Below are positions 53,592 to 62,188 of a DNA stretch of 64,000 nucleotides, piece after piece; position 1 is the first letter of the stretch; each line of letters opens with the position of its first letter. The DNA comes from Roseiarcus fermentans. GTDB lineage: Bacteria > Pseudomonadota > Alphaproteobacteria > Rhizobiales > Beijerinckiaceae. The notes beneath the pieces are model-generated. The model saw only the letters and a program-made list of their open reading frames with translations. It was not told the origin of the DNA and did no database searches. Location of the stretch: contig NZ_QNRK01000034.1 of the NCBI RefSeq assembly GCF_003315135.1, positions 1 through 64,000 on the forward strand, written 5' to 3'. The translations under genes and the position numbers were made by a program.

Positions 53592-53750
53592 ATGCGCAAG
53601 ACGCTTATCGGATTTCTGATCGGGCTCGGTCTCGTGGCGGCGGTCGCGCCGGCGTCGGCCTGTCCCTATGGAACGTCGGCGTCGAACAGCCAGACGTCGA
53701 CGCAGCAGACCGCTCAGAGCCAGCCGGCGTCCCAGAGCGGCGCGGACTAA
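53592..53750 (+). CDS. Small secreted peptide (52 aa)
   Basis: Signal peptide MRKTLIGFLIGLGLVAAVAP, cleaved after ASA, leaving about 28 residues beginning CPYGTSASN and then Gln/Ser/Thr-rich to the end. One cysteine sits right at the predicted mature N-terminus, but the preceding residues (ASA) are not a good lipobox. SD GGGGGAGACGGAGG precedes the ATG. Own promoter and a terminator hairpin make it a compact stand-alone gene. Function unknown; low-complexity secreted peptides like this are rarely conserved. Confidence 0.65.
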   Translation: MRKTLIGFLIGLGLVAAVAPASACPYGTSASNSQTSTQQTAQSQPASQSGAD

Positions 53751-53794
53751 CGCCCGAGCGTTCGGTTTTCGCGTCGGCCACCCGGCGCCGAGAC

Positions 53795-53819
53795 GGCCGC
53801 CCTGCGAGGGGCGGCCTTT
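53795..53819 (+). terminator. Rho-independent-type terminator of the small secreted protein gene
   Basis: GGCCGCCC (53795-53802) pairs with GGGCGGCC (53809-53816), loop of 6, followed by TTTC. 45 bp after the stop. Confidence 0.65.
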
Positions 53820-54181
53820 CCGTCAGGCCCGAGCGAATGCGTTTGCGCCGGACTCGCGCGGGCGCTCGCGGTTCGCGACCGCGTTGCGGCGGGCAGGTCT
53901 CGGCGGCGCGCGCGCGGCATGCCTGAAATGGCCGGCGAGGCTCCGGCGGCGGCGTTTTCGTCATGTCGAGCACGGGATTGGGCGACAGGTCGGGAATCGC
54001 TCCGCGGCGACTCGCGATCGGGTCGGCGCGGCGAAGCCGGGCGGCCGCGGGGGCTTGCGCACACCGAGGCTGCGGCCCCGGCCGTGTGGAAGCGTTCTGG
54101 CGCCGGAACGGGGCGATGCGATAGGGTGGCGACCGAATCGAGCGGCCCCGAACGAGACCGACGCACGCGAGGAGAGGGTTG
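53820..54181. other. Spacer without recognisable features
   Basis: 362 bases, G+C-rich. Only low-complexity frames. The end carries GAGGAGAGG, the SD site of the next gene. Confidence 0.4.
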
Positions 54182-54586
54182 ATGACCGCGGTCAGTCACG
54201 CACCGTTGCGCAAGGTGACCCTCCAGGCCGCGCGGTCGAAAGCGTTCCCCGACGGATCGATCCGGCACGGCTACGACTTCGTCGCGCCGCTCACCGAAGA
54301 GGGGCGCATCGATTTCGAGGCGTGGAAGGCGCATCGCGGCGCGTGCTTCGTCCATCGCTTCTGGGGCGACGAACCGGCGATGCAGGGCCTCCTCGTGCAT
54401 CACGCGGGAGGGCGGGGCGGCGCGACCTGGGCGTTCGAATGGAAGACGCCGCCGGGCGCGGCGAGCGACGAGGACGAGGGGTTCCGCTTCGGCGACCACA
54501 CGTTCAAGGTCGGCGAATACGTGTCGATCCGCGAGCCCGAGGGCGATCTCCTGACCTTCCGCGTCACCGGCGTGGCGAATCCCTGA
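54182..54586 (+). CDS. Hypothetical protein (134 aa)
   Basis: No family recognised with confidence. Readable features: KAFPDGSIRHGYDFVAPLTEEGRIDFEAWKAHR (split by short loops), ACFVHRFWGDEPAMQGLLVH, TWAFEWKTPPG and HTFKVGEYVSIREPEG, LTFRVTGV. The balance of beta strands and absence of a signal peptide suggest a small cytosolic beta-rich protein. SD GAGGAGAGG, 2-8 bp before ATG 54182, is good. A convergent small gene follows after 34 bp. Confidence 0.65.
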   Translation: MTAVSHAPLRKVTLQAARSKAFPDGSIRHGYDFVAPLTEEGRIDFEAWKAHRGACFVHRFWGDEPAMQGLLVHHAGGRGGATWAFEWKTPPGAASDEDEGFRFGDHTFKVGEYVSIREPEGDLLTFRVTGVANP

Positions 54587-54620
54587 CGGGCGCTCCGCGC
54601 GCAGCGAAGCGTCGGCGCCT

Positions 54621-54920
54621 TCAGCCAAGCGGCCGGCCGCGACGCCGCAGCTTGCGAAACGGTGCGACCAGGAACGAAAGGTCCGGCGTCCGGAGCGGGC
54701 GCCGAAGGGCCGAACGCGCCTCGGTCTCGGGATCTTCCCGCCCCGCTCCGCGCGGCATCCCTACGGCGGACCGGACGCGCGCGCCGAAGCGGTCGTTGGC
54801 CTGCGCCTGGAACGCTTCCCATTTCGACCAGTCGCCATTCGCTTTCAGGCGCGCCTTCTCCATCGCGATGTCGGCGCGCACGAGTTCCCATTCCACCGGA
54901 TCGAGGTCTTGGCCGGACAT
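54621..54920 (-). CDS. Hypothetical protein (99 aa)
   Basis: Short charged helical protein: DPVEWELVRADIAMEKARLKANGDWSKWEAFQ near the N-terminus, then an Arg-rich, probably disordered C-terminus. No signal, no membrane span, no family recognised. ATG 54920 has GGGAC-type purines upstream. Codon usage has strong G/C third positions like real genes here, but the evidence remains limited. Confidence 0.5.
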   Translation of the reverse strand: MSGQDLDPVEWELVRADIAMEKARLKANGDWSKWEAFQAQANDRFGARVRSAVGMPRGAGREDPETEARSALRRPLRTPDLSFLVAPFRKLRRRGRPLG

Positions 54921-55104
54921 TGCGGGAGTCCCTTCCCGAGACGATCGCAGATGCGAGGCGACGTTCCGATTGACGACGTCGCCTGCCGCCGGCGGCGCTG
55001 GAGGGTCGCTCGCCGGTCGGACCGCGACTATAGTCCGCGCGCGACCGCCACGCAACGAACGGCCGTTCGCAATCCGTTCGGATCAAGCGGGCTCGGGCTC
55101 CTCG

Positions 55105-56622
55105 CTAGGGCCTGATCTGCGTCCTGGCGAAAAACCGTTCGACCGCGTCGACCGACTGGGCGGTTTCGGCCAGCGCGACATAGGTGTCGGGGCGGATCAG
55201 ATAGAGCGCGTTCTCCCGCAGGCCGGCGTGGCCCATCGGCTTTTCCCAGGGAAAGACCGCGAGCGGGACGCGGCGCGCCTCGCTCCACTGCCGCAGGCCG
55301 TCGTCCGCCGCCCCGTAGACGTGCGCACTCCAGCCGATCGCCGCCAGCGCCTGATGATTGTCGCCCGCGCCCGCCTTCACCCAAGGCATGCGGTCGCCGC
55401 CGTGAACCGCGCCGGCGCGGCCTTCCGCGAGGCCCTCGCCGCGGTAGTTCAGCGTGATCTGGGAGATCGTGCGGAACAGATAGTCGCGCGCCGGCTCGAG
55501 CTTCGCCGCCAGCGGCAGCGCGATCGGCGCGATGCGGGTGCGCACGATTTCGGCCAGACGCCCCTCGGCGGCGGCGACGTTGAAGAAGCGGTCGGTGGTC
55601 TGGACGAGGCGCAGGGCGAAGGCGCGCCGTTCGGCCTCGAAACTGTCGAGCAGGGCGTCGGGGGCGCGTCCGGCCAGCACCGCCGCGAGCTTCCAGGCGA
55701 GGTTGATCGCGTCGCCGATGCCGGTGTTCATCCCCTGGCCGCCGACGGGCGTGTGGATATGCGCGGCGTCGCCGAGCAGGAACGTCCGGCCGCGGCGAAA
55801 ATGGTCGGCCACCCGGTGCGAAATGCGATAGGTCGAGAACCAGTTCACCGTCTCGACCTCGAGGCGCAGCAGCCGTTTCGCCCGGTCGCTGATGTCGTCG
55901 AACGAGAGCTTGTCGAGGTCGCGCCCGTCGTCCTGCCGGATCGCGCCGATCAGGCGGACACGGCCGCCGTCCGCCAGGGGGAAGACGGCGAGGAAGTCGG
56001 ACTGGTCGAGTTCGATGTTGAGGTCGCCGTTGAACGCCGGGCCGGCGCCGGCGACGTCGGCGACGTAGAAGGTCTGCGGGTAGGCGGCGCCCGGGTAGCC
56101 CACGGCCGATCCCGCGCGAACCGCCGAATGGGCGCCGTCGCAGCCGGCGATGAACGCGGCTTCGGCCGTGCGCTCGGCGCCGTCGGGGCCGCGAAGCCGC
56201 GCGCTGACGCGCCCGCCGTCCTCGGCGTAGCCCAGGAGCTCCGTCGAGCGCTCGACGGCGACGCGGAGCGCCGCCAGCCGTTCGATCAGCAGGCGTTCGT
56301 GCTCGTCCTGCGGGAAGATGTGCAGGAAGCCGTAAGGGGTCAGGTCCGAAGCGATCGCGGCGAACGGGATGCGCGCCGCCTCCCGGCCGCCGAGCCACAG
56401 CCTGACGCCGGGCACGGCATAGCCTTTCGCCACGACGGCGTCGGCGAGATCGAGTTGCCGATAGAGTTCGAGGGTGCGCGCCTGCACCGCCAGCGCCCGC
56501 GATGTCGCGCCCGGCCCGGCGGTCTGGTCGATGATCCGCACCGGGACGCCCTGTTTCGTCAGCCAGAGCGCGAGGACCAGCCCGGTCGGGCCCGCCCCGA
56601 CGATCAAGACGCTTGCGTCCAT
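55105..56622 (-). CDS. FAD-dependent aromatic monooxygenase (PheA/TfdB family)
   Basis: 505 residues. FAD Rossmann VLIVGAGPTGLVLALWLTKQG (split) at residues 5-25, the DG motif AGCDGAHSAVRAG near 160 and GDAAHIHTPVGGQGMNTGI near 285-303, followed by DAINLAWKLA: the full flavin hydroxylase set. A thioredoxin-like C-terminal domain common in PheA/TfdB enzymes covers the last 130 residues. It inserts one oxygen atom into phenolic or polyketide rings using NAD(P)H. No ring-cleavage genes lie beside it, so it could serve catabolism or secondary metabolism. ATG 56622. Confidence 0.9.
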   Translation of the reverse strand: MDASVLIVGAGPTGLVLALWLTKQGVPVRIIDQTAGPGATSRALAVQARTLELYRQLDLADAVVAKGYAVPGVRLWLGGREAARIPFAAIASDLTPYGFLHIFPQDEHERLLIERLAALRVAVERSTELLGYAEDGGRVSARLRGPDGAERTAEAAFIAGCDGAHSAVRAGSAVGYPGAAYPQTFYVADVAGAGPAFNGDLNIELDQSDFLAVFPLADGGRVRLIGAIRQDDGRDLDKLSFDDISDRAKRLLRLEVETVNWFSTYRISHRVADHFRRGRTFLLGDAAHIHTPVGGQGMNTGIGDAINLAWKLAAVLAGRAPDALLDSFEAERRAFALRLVQTTDRFFNVAAAEGRLAEIVRTRIAPIALPLAAKLEPARDYLFRTISQITLNYRGEGLAEGRAGAVHGGDRMPWVKAGAGDNHQALAAIGWSAHVYGAADDGLRQWSEARRVPLAVFPWEKPMGHAGLRENALYLIRPDTYVALAETAQSVDAVERFFARTQIRP

Positions 56623-56967
56623 GGTCCGCGCTTCCTTCCGGTCGAGGCGCCGCGACGATCAACCGCGGCGACCCGTCGAGGTTCCGGCGGCGGCGAACGG
56701 CGAGGGGTCTCGGCGCCCGGCCTGCCGCCCAGCGAGGAAACCCGTCAGCCGAGAAAGCTGGGTTTCCATCCTTCGGGCGCGGGTCGAGAATGCGAGGCGC
56801 CGGCGAAGCCCGCGGGCGAGCGCGCGTCCCCAACGACCGCCCCGTCGTCTCGCCGATCGTGAACAGCAAGAGCGAACCTGCGCATCGGACGCTGTCCGAT
56901 CGATCCAGTCCGAGTTTCTGGGCGGCCAAGCCGACGATCGACGGACGGTCGCGGGCGCGCCGCCCGA
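56623..56967. other. Spacer, nothing recognised
   Basis: 345 bases upstream of the FAD monooxygenase and downstream of a small membrane-protein gene. Low-complexity frames only. No repeat from the families described elsewhere in the window. Confidence 0.4.
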
Positions 56968-57396
56968 TCAGTAGGCGAAGGCGAGGCCCAGAACGCCTCC
57001 GTAAGCGAGCTGGAGAATCAGGCTCGCAACGGCGGGGGAAACGCCCCTGGTCTTGCCGAACAGCCCCTGGCCGGCCAGCGGCATGAAAACGATCATCGCC
57101 GCGAGCCACAGCAGCGCGCCGAACACGAGGCCCTTGACCCAAGGTTCGCCCGGGAGAAACGGCTGCAGCACCGCGTAGGCGACGCCCCAGAACACCGACC
57201 CGACGACGAAGAAGCCGATCCAGCCGGCGCGCGAGGGAAGCCTTGCGCCGGTCAACGTTGCGACCGCCTCCGGCGTGGCCCGGAGCCGCTCGGGGGCCGG
57301 CGTCATGCCGAGCTTCGCCTTGGCGATCATGATCAGCGACAGGTAGACCGTTGCGACAAACCCCGCCCAGATGCCGGACGACAGACTCGTCTCCAT
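56968..57396 (-). CDS. Conserved four-span membrane protein (DUF6789-like)
   Basis: 142 residues with four hydrophobic helices: residues 5-24, 58-78, 88-106 and 122-141. The loop KAKLGMTPAPERL and the segment WVKGLVFGALLWLAAMIVFMP are characteristic of a small family of unknown function in soil proteobacteria. No catalytic residues. ATG 57396; AGAGGGTTTTCG lies upstream. Not obviously in an operon. Confidence 0.7.
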   Translation of the reverse strand: METSLSSGIWAGFVATVYLSLIMIAKAKLGMTPAPERLRATPEAVATLTGARLPSRAGWIGFFVVGSVFWGVAYAVLQPFLPGEPWVKGLVFGALLWLAAMIVFMPLAGQGLFGKTRGVSPAVASLILQLAYGGVLGLAFAY

Positions 57397-57717
57397 CGAA
57401 AACCCTCTCCTCGGCGCTTCCGCTCGATCGGGCGGATCGCGCGCCGGTTCGGCGGCACGATCCCCGAAAGCCGGCCGCAGATCAAGAGCCTCTCCGGCGA
57501 CGACGGCGACGAGGGTCGATTTGTCGCGGTTCCAGGCGCCGGTCGAGGGCAATCGCTTGAAGCGCCTTCTCTCGCTCCCAGGCGGGGCGGCGCGTCGCGG
57601 ACGTTCGAGCGATCGTCCTGCGCCGGTCTCCGTCGGCTTGCGATCCGCGCGCTTTCGCGTCACCCTCGCGCAAGGGATGATCGGGGCGTCCTCATCGACC
57701 GCGCGAGTCGACGACGC

Positions 57718-58707
57718 ATGGCGGAGGGAACCGTGACGGACATCACACACCGATTCGTCGAGGCGAACGGCATTCGCCACCACGTCGCCGAGGCGGGCGA
57801 GGGTCCGCTCGTTCTCCTCTGCCACGGCTTCCCGGAATCCTGGTACTCCTGGCGATGGCAGCTCCAGGCGCTCGCCGCGGCCGGCTATCGCGCGGTCGCG
57901 CCCGACATGCGCGGCTACGGGCAGACCGACCGGCCCGAGGCGATCGAGCGCTATACGCTCCTCGATCTCGTCGGCGACATGGTCGCCCTCGTCCCGGCGC
58001 TCGGCGCAAGGGACGCCGTCATCGTCGGGCACGACTGGGGCGCGCCGGTCGCCTGGAGCGCGGCGCTCCTGCGGCCGGACGTGTTTCGCGCGGTCGCGGG
58101 CCTGAGCGTGCCCTTCCTCCGCCGAGGCCTCGGGATCACCACGGCGATGATGCCCAGGACCGAGACGGCGCAGTTCTACATGCTCTACTTTCAGGAGCCG
58201 GGGCGAGCCGAGGCCGAGTTCGAGCGCGACCCGCGCGCCACCCATCGCGCGTTGCTGTTCGGCGGGTCGGGCGACGCGCCGCGCCCGGTCGGCGGGTCGC
58301 CCGATACGGCGGTCGGCATGGTTCCGCGCGACGGCGGCTTCCTGTCGCGCCGCCCGGTCCCCGAGCGTCTGCCCACCTGGCTCACCGAAGCCGACATCGA
58401 CTTTTACGCCGCCGAATTCACGCGGACCGGCTTCCGCGGCGGGCTGAACTGGTACCGCAACATCGACCGCGACTTTGCGCTGATGGCCCCGTTCGACGGG
58501 CTCGAGGTCGCGGTCCCGGCGCTCTATATCGCAGGCGATCGCGACAGCGTGGTCACGGTCGCGGCCGGCGGGATCCACCTCATGCCGACCTTCGTTCCCG
58601 ACCTGCGCGGGACGATCATGATTCCGGGCTGCGGCCACTGGACCCAGCAGGAGCGGCCCGACGAGGTCAACGCTGCGCTGATCGGGTTCCTCAAGGGCCT
58701 CCCTTAA
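57718..58707 (+). CDS. Epoxide hydrolase-type alpha/beta hydrolase
   Basis: 329 residues. HGFPESWYSWR (oxyanion HGxP), APDMRGYGQTDRP, nucleophile Asp106 in VGHDWGAPVAW, cap-domain tyrosines and catalytic His in PGCGHWTQQERP. This combination (Asp nucleophile in GHDWG) separates epoxide hydrolases and dehalogenases from serine esterases. Opens epoxides to vicinal diols. ATG 57718; GTG 57733 is an in-frame alternative closer to family starts. Followed after 143 bp by an acyl-CoA ligase gene with an FNR-type box. Confidence 0.88.
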   Translation: MAEGTVTDITHRFVEANGIRHHVAEAGEGPLVLLCHGFPESWYSWRWQLQALAAAGYRAVAPDMRGYGQTDRPEAIERYTLLDLVGDMVALVPALGARDAVIVGHDWGAPVAWSAALLRPDVFRAVAGLSVPFLRRGLGITTAMMPRTETAQFYMLYFQEPGRAEAEFERDPRATHRALLFGGSGDAPRPVGGSPDTAVGMVPRDGGFLSRRPVPERLPTWLTEADIDFYAAEFTRTGFRGGLNWYRNIDRDFALMAPFDGLEVAVPALYIAGDRDSVVTVAAGGIHLMPTFVPDLRGTIMIPGCGHWTQQERPDEVNAALIGFLKGLP

Positions 58708-58777
58708 GGGGAACCACAGCCGCGGATCGTCGCCCGGCCGCGACATCCCGCCGCGCTCCGTATAAACCATCCGACCT

Positions 58778-58791
58778 TTGATCCGCGTCAA
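58778..58791 (+). promoter_or_regulatory. FNR/FixK-type box TTGA-N6-TCAA
   Basis: TTGATCCGCGTCAA matches the TTGA-N6-TCAA core (consensus TTGAT-N4-ATCAA, one mismatch), 59 bp before ATG 58851. Suggests oxygen-responsive control of the acyl-CoA ligase. A 14-bp match can arise by chance. Confidence 0.45.
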
Positions 58792-58850
58792 CGCGCGTTT
58801 CTTTGCTCCCCGCTAGAGCACGGCCACGAGAATCACTTGGAGGGAGCGTC

Positions 58851-60497
58851 ATGCCTGTCAGGATCATTCCGCCGACGCCGTCGGCCTATGTCTATCCCCT
58901 GCTGATCAAGCACCTCCTGCATACGTCGATGACGCGCGCGCCGGATCAGGAGATCGTCTACCGCGATCTGCGCCGCCGCACCTACCGGGAATTTCGCGAG
59001 CGGATCGGGCGGCTCGCCAGCGGCCTGACGCAGATCGGCGTCGACCAGGGCGACGTGGTCGCGATCCTCGAATGGGACAGCGACCGCTATCACGAGTGCT
59101 ATTTCGCCATTCCCATGATGGGCGCGGTGATGCAGACGGTGAACGTGAGCCTGACGCCCGAGGACATCGCCTATACGATCGTCGACAGCGGCGCGACCAC
59201 CGTCCTGTTCAACGCCGACTTCGCGCCGCTGGTCGCGAAGCTTCGGCCCCACCTCGAAGCGGTGCGGAACTGGGTCTCCATGCTCGATCGGCCGGACCAG
59301 CCGGTGACGGCCATGTCCGTGAATGCGGAATACGAGGCGTTGCTGTCGATCGGGTCGCCGTACTTCCCCTTCCCCGATTTCGACGAGAACGCCGTCGCCA
59401 CGATCTTCCACACGACGGGGACGACCGGGCGGCCGAAAGGCGTCCATTTCAGCCATCGTCAGATCGTGATGCATTCCATGGCGGTGCTCGTCGAATACGG
59501 GTTGACGCCCAAACACGGCCGTTTCCATCGCGACGACGTCTACATGCCGATGACGCCGATGTTCCATGTTCACGCCTGGGGGGCGCCGTACACGACGACG
59601 CTGGCGGGCTGCAAGCTCGTCTTCCCCGGCCGCTACTCGCCCGAGATCTTCGTCAAGCTGATCGCGAGCGAAGGCGTGACCTGGACCCATTGCGTCCCGA
59701 CGCTTCTGCAGATGCTGCTGACGGCGCCGGGAAGCGAAAGCGTCGATCTGTCCAGGCTCAGGATGGTCATCGGCGGATCGGCCCTTCCGCCCTCGCTGGC
59801 GCGGGCGGCGATGGCGCGCGGGATCGACGTGTTCGGCGGCTACGGCATGTCGGAAACGGCCCCGATGCTCACCACGTCGCATATCAAGTCGAAGCATCTC
59901 GGCGGAGATTTCGAAGAGGAGCTTCGCTATCGGATCGCAGCGGGGATCGCGGCGCCGCTGGTCGATCTGCGCATCGTCGACGCCAACATGGCCGAGGTGC
60001 CGCACGACGGCGAGGCGGTGGGCGAGATCGTCGTGCGCGCGCCCTGGTTGACGACCGGCTACCTCAACAACCCGGAGGCGTCGGAGGTCTTGTGGGGCGG
60101 CGGCTATCTGCATACCGGCGACGTCGCCTCGATCGATGCGGACGGCTACGTCCGGATCGCCGACCGGATCAAGGACATCGTCAAGACCGGCGGGGAATGG
60201 GTGTCCTCGATCGCGCTCGAGAACATCATCATGGAAATGCCCGGGGTCCGCAAGGCGGCGGTGATCCCGATCCGGGACGTCAAGTGGGGCGAGCGGCCGC
60301 TGGCGCTGGTCATCCGCGACCCCGAGCATCCGGAGGCGATCAGCGAAGACGACGTCCGCCTGCACGTCGCCTCCTACGTCGAGCGCGGCCTGATCTCGAA
60401 AATCGCCATTCCCGAGAACGTCACGTTCGTTGCCGAGCTTCCCCTGACCTCGGTCGGCAAGATCGACAAGAAGACGCTGCGCGCGCTCTATTCCTAG
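58851..60497 (+). CDS. AMP-forming acyl-CoA ligase (long/medium-chain fatty acid type)
   Basis: 548 residues. ANL-superfamily motifs: TIFHTTGTTGRPKGVHFSH (P-loop), MTPMFHVHAWGAPY, GGYGMSETAPM, GDVASIDADGYVRIADRIKD and the C-terminal catalytic lysine region LPLTSVGKIDKK. The HVHAWG and 'MSETAP' versions are common in long/medium-chain fatty-acid ligases. Activates a carboxylic acid with ATP and CoA. ATG 58851 has a strong GGAGGGAG SD; a longer frame to 58803 is unlikely. Its 3' end is 16 bp from a convergent hydrolase. Confidence 0.92.
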   Translation: MPVRIIPPTPSAYVYPLLIKHLLHTSMTRAPDQEIVYRDLRRRTYREFRERIGRLASGLTQIGVDQGDVVAILEWDSDRYHECYFAIPMMGAVMQTVNVSLTPEDIAYTIVDSGATTVLFNADFAPLVAKLRPHLEAVRNWVSMLDRPDQPVTAMSVNAEYEALLSIGSPYFPFPDFDENAVATIFHTTGTTGRPKGVHFSHRQIVMHSMAVLVEYGLTPKHGRFHRDDVYMPMTPMFHVHAWGAPYTTTLAGCKLVFPGRYSPEIFVKLIASEGVTWTHCVPTLLQMLLTAPGSESVDLSRLRMVIGGSALPPSLARAAMARGIDVFGGYGMSETAPMLTTSHIKSKHLGGDFEEELRYRIAAGIAAPLVDLRIVDANMAEVPHDGEAVGEIVVRAPWLTTGYLNNPEASEVLWGGGYLHTGDVASIDADGYVRIADRIKDIVKTGGEWVSSIALENIIMEMPGVRKAAVIPIRDVKWGERPLALVIRDPEHPEAISEDDVRLHVASYVERGLISKIAIPENVTFVAELPLTSVGKIDKKTLRALYS

Positions 60498-60513
60498 CCG
60501 AGGCGGCGCGCTG

Positions 60514-61347
60514 CTATTCGGCTGGGGCGGGCTGGGCGTGAGCGTGCGCCTCGGCCGTCCCGCGAGGATGGCGGTACGCCTCCGGGTCGCCGTAGACGAA
60601 CTGCCGCCAGCCCTCGCGATGGAACGGCTCCCAGCGGTCCTCGGGCTGCGCGAGTCGGTCGGCGATGGCGTAGAGAGCGGCCGGATGCGCGCCGAGCCCG
60701 AGGTGGCTCGATTGCACCACGATGTTCTCGGCCAGCGTCCGCCGGTTCTCGACGCTGCACCGCCACGCCACGATGCCGTCGGTCGGGCTGAAGATCGACG
60801 TCGTCGGCACCGGCGGCGGCGAGCGGAGCGGTCCGTGAAAATCGTGCCAGTCGAGGCGGTGGCCGCTGGCGAATTCGTACAGCCGCCACGCGTTGGTCTC
60901 GCGCGGATGGCCAGTGAAGGGCGAGCCGAGGGTGATGACGAGGCGCACCATCTCGGGCGAATGCTTGGCGAGTTCCCGGGCGTAGAGTCCGCCGAGGCTC
61001 CAGCCGACCAGGCTCACCGGCCGGCCGTGTTCCTGCCACAAATCGCGCAACCGGTCGTGCGCCCGCTCGATCACGCCCTCGCGCAAACCGAGATTGATTC
61101 CCTGACCCCAGCCCGAGGGGGAAAACCCGCGCGAAGACAGGAAGCGCCGCATCAGCGCGGTCGTGGCGTCGCCGGCGGCCAGTCCCGGCAGGACGAGCAC
61201 CGGATGCCCGTCGCCCTTCGGCGCCGCGGCCCACAGCGGCATCATCGAGACGGTGGCGTAATGCTCCCACACCGCGCGCGCCTCCATCATCCGCAGCAGA
61301 AACCCCGGGGCTGGCTCGTGTCGGGCAGGTTCGGCGGCGCCACGCAT
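60514..61347 (-). CDS. Alpha/beta-fold hydrolase (esterase-like)
   Basis: 277 residues. Nucleophile elbow LVGWSLGGLYARELA (G-W-S-L-G), preceded by VLVLPGLAAGDATTAL and followed by ITLGSPFTGHPRE; a His lies in VQSSHLGLGAHPAAL. Resembles PGAP1/lipase-like hydrolases that act on lipids or long-chain esters. ATG 61347 has a textbook SD (AAAGGAGGA) on the minus strand. No operon partner; the convergent neighbour is the acyl-CoA ligase, which would be consistent with, but does not prove, a lipid substrate. Confidence 0.82.
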   Translation of the reverse strand: MRGAAEPARHEPAPGFLLRMMEARAVWEHYATVSMMPLWAAAPKGDGHPVLVLPGLAAGDATTALMRRFLSSRGFSPSGWGQGINLGLREGVIERAHDRLRDLWQEHGRPVSLVGWSLGGLYARELAKHSPEMVRLVITLGSPFTGHPRETNAWRLYEFASGHRLDWHDFHGPLRSPPPVPTTSIFSPTDGIVAWRCSVENRRTLAENIVVQSSHLGLGAHPAALYAIADRLAQPEDRWEPFHREGWRQFVYGDPEAYRHPRGTAEAHAHAQPAPAE

Positions 61348-61620
61348 TGAACACTTCCTCCTTTGACGTTTTTCCGCGTTATCACGAGATTGCACCGCTC
61401 TGTCGATTGCGGTCAAGAGCCTGCAAGGCTCGCGTCGGGCGAACGCCGGGCGCGCATCAGCGTTCCGGTGGAGGTTCGGTCGAACCGCCCCCCGATCGAC
61501 ACGGCGATTTCGCCTGACCGCACGCGGCCGATGCGGTTGCGCCGCCCAGGGCTTCGCCGCCGTCCTTGGCGCGAACGATCGCCGGCGCTGTCGATCCGGA
61601 TTTGGGGGGCGCGGACCGGG

Positions 61621-62175
61621 CTACTTGGCGGCGAGCGCCGCGATCCGTTCGCGGGCGCCGCCGACGCCGGCGGCGAGGGCGCGCGAATAATAGCTGCGCG
61701 CGACCGCCTCGTCGCCCTTGAGGCCGAGCGCGCCGAGCTGGGACAGCGTGGTCGGGTCGTAGGTGTCGCCGAGCGCCATGAGCGCGCGGGCGTCGCCGTC
61801 TTCCGCGGCGCGCTTGAGGAAGGCGCGCGCGGCGGCGATGTCGCCCTTGGCGAAGGCGATCAGGCCTTCGGCGCACAGGTGGCGCGCGTCCTCGATCGGA
61901 ATGTCGAGGGAGGCGATCGGCGTCTGGTCGGCGGCCTGCCCCCGCAGCGCGCTCGCGAGCTTGCCGAGCGCCTCCTTGGCGAGCGCGTGCGCCGTGACCG
62001 GAGCGGCCTTCTGCGCCGCCGGCGCCGCGACCGTTTGCGCCACGAACACCGGCTGCTGCACCGACGCCTTCAGCGAAGCGCTCGACGGTTCGATCCGCGG
62101 CCAGCAGGCGATCACGAGCAGCGCGGCGAGGCATCCGGCGACGGCGCCCGCGGCGACTTTCCATATGAAGGGCAG
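61621..62175 (-). CDS. Membrane-anchored Sel1/TPR-like small protein, apparent CTG start
   Basis: 184 residues if translation starts at CTG 62175, giving MPFIWKVAAGAVAGCLAALLVIACWPRIEP: a single N-terminal membrane anchor. AGGAGG (62183-62188) is 7 bp upstream, next to the stop of the preceding gene; no ATG, GTG or TTG is available until an internal GTG (62115) that would destroy the anchor. The rest is helical: FAKGDIAAARAFLKRAAEDGDARALMALGDTYD resembles one to two Sel1 repeats, and AVARSYYSRALAAG another. Likely a periplasmic scaffold working with the neighbouring TAXI-type protein. Confidence 0.7.
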   Translation of the reverse strand: MPFIWKVAAGAVAGCLAALLVIACWPRIEPSSASLKASVQQPVFVAQTVAAPAAQKAAPVTAHALAKEALGKLASALRGQAADQTPIASLDIPIEDARHLCAEGLIAFAKGDIAAARAFLKRAAEDGDARALMALGDTYDPTTLSQLGALGLKGDEAVARSYYSRALAAGVGGARERIAALAAK

Positions 62176-62188
62176 GGCTCGTCCTCCT

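Noticed and set aside
53668-56862. Very long open frame (over 1000 codons) on the plus strand
   Set aside because: It is antisense to the FAD monooxygenase and other genes, Arg/Ala-rich, with no domains. Long stop-free antisense frames are expected in such G+C-rich DNA.
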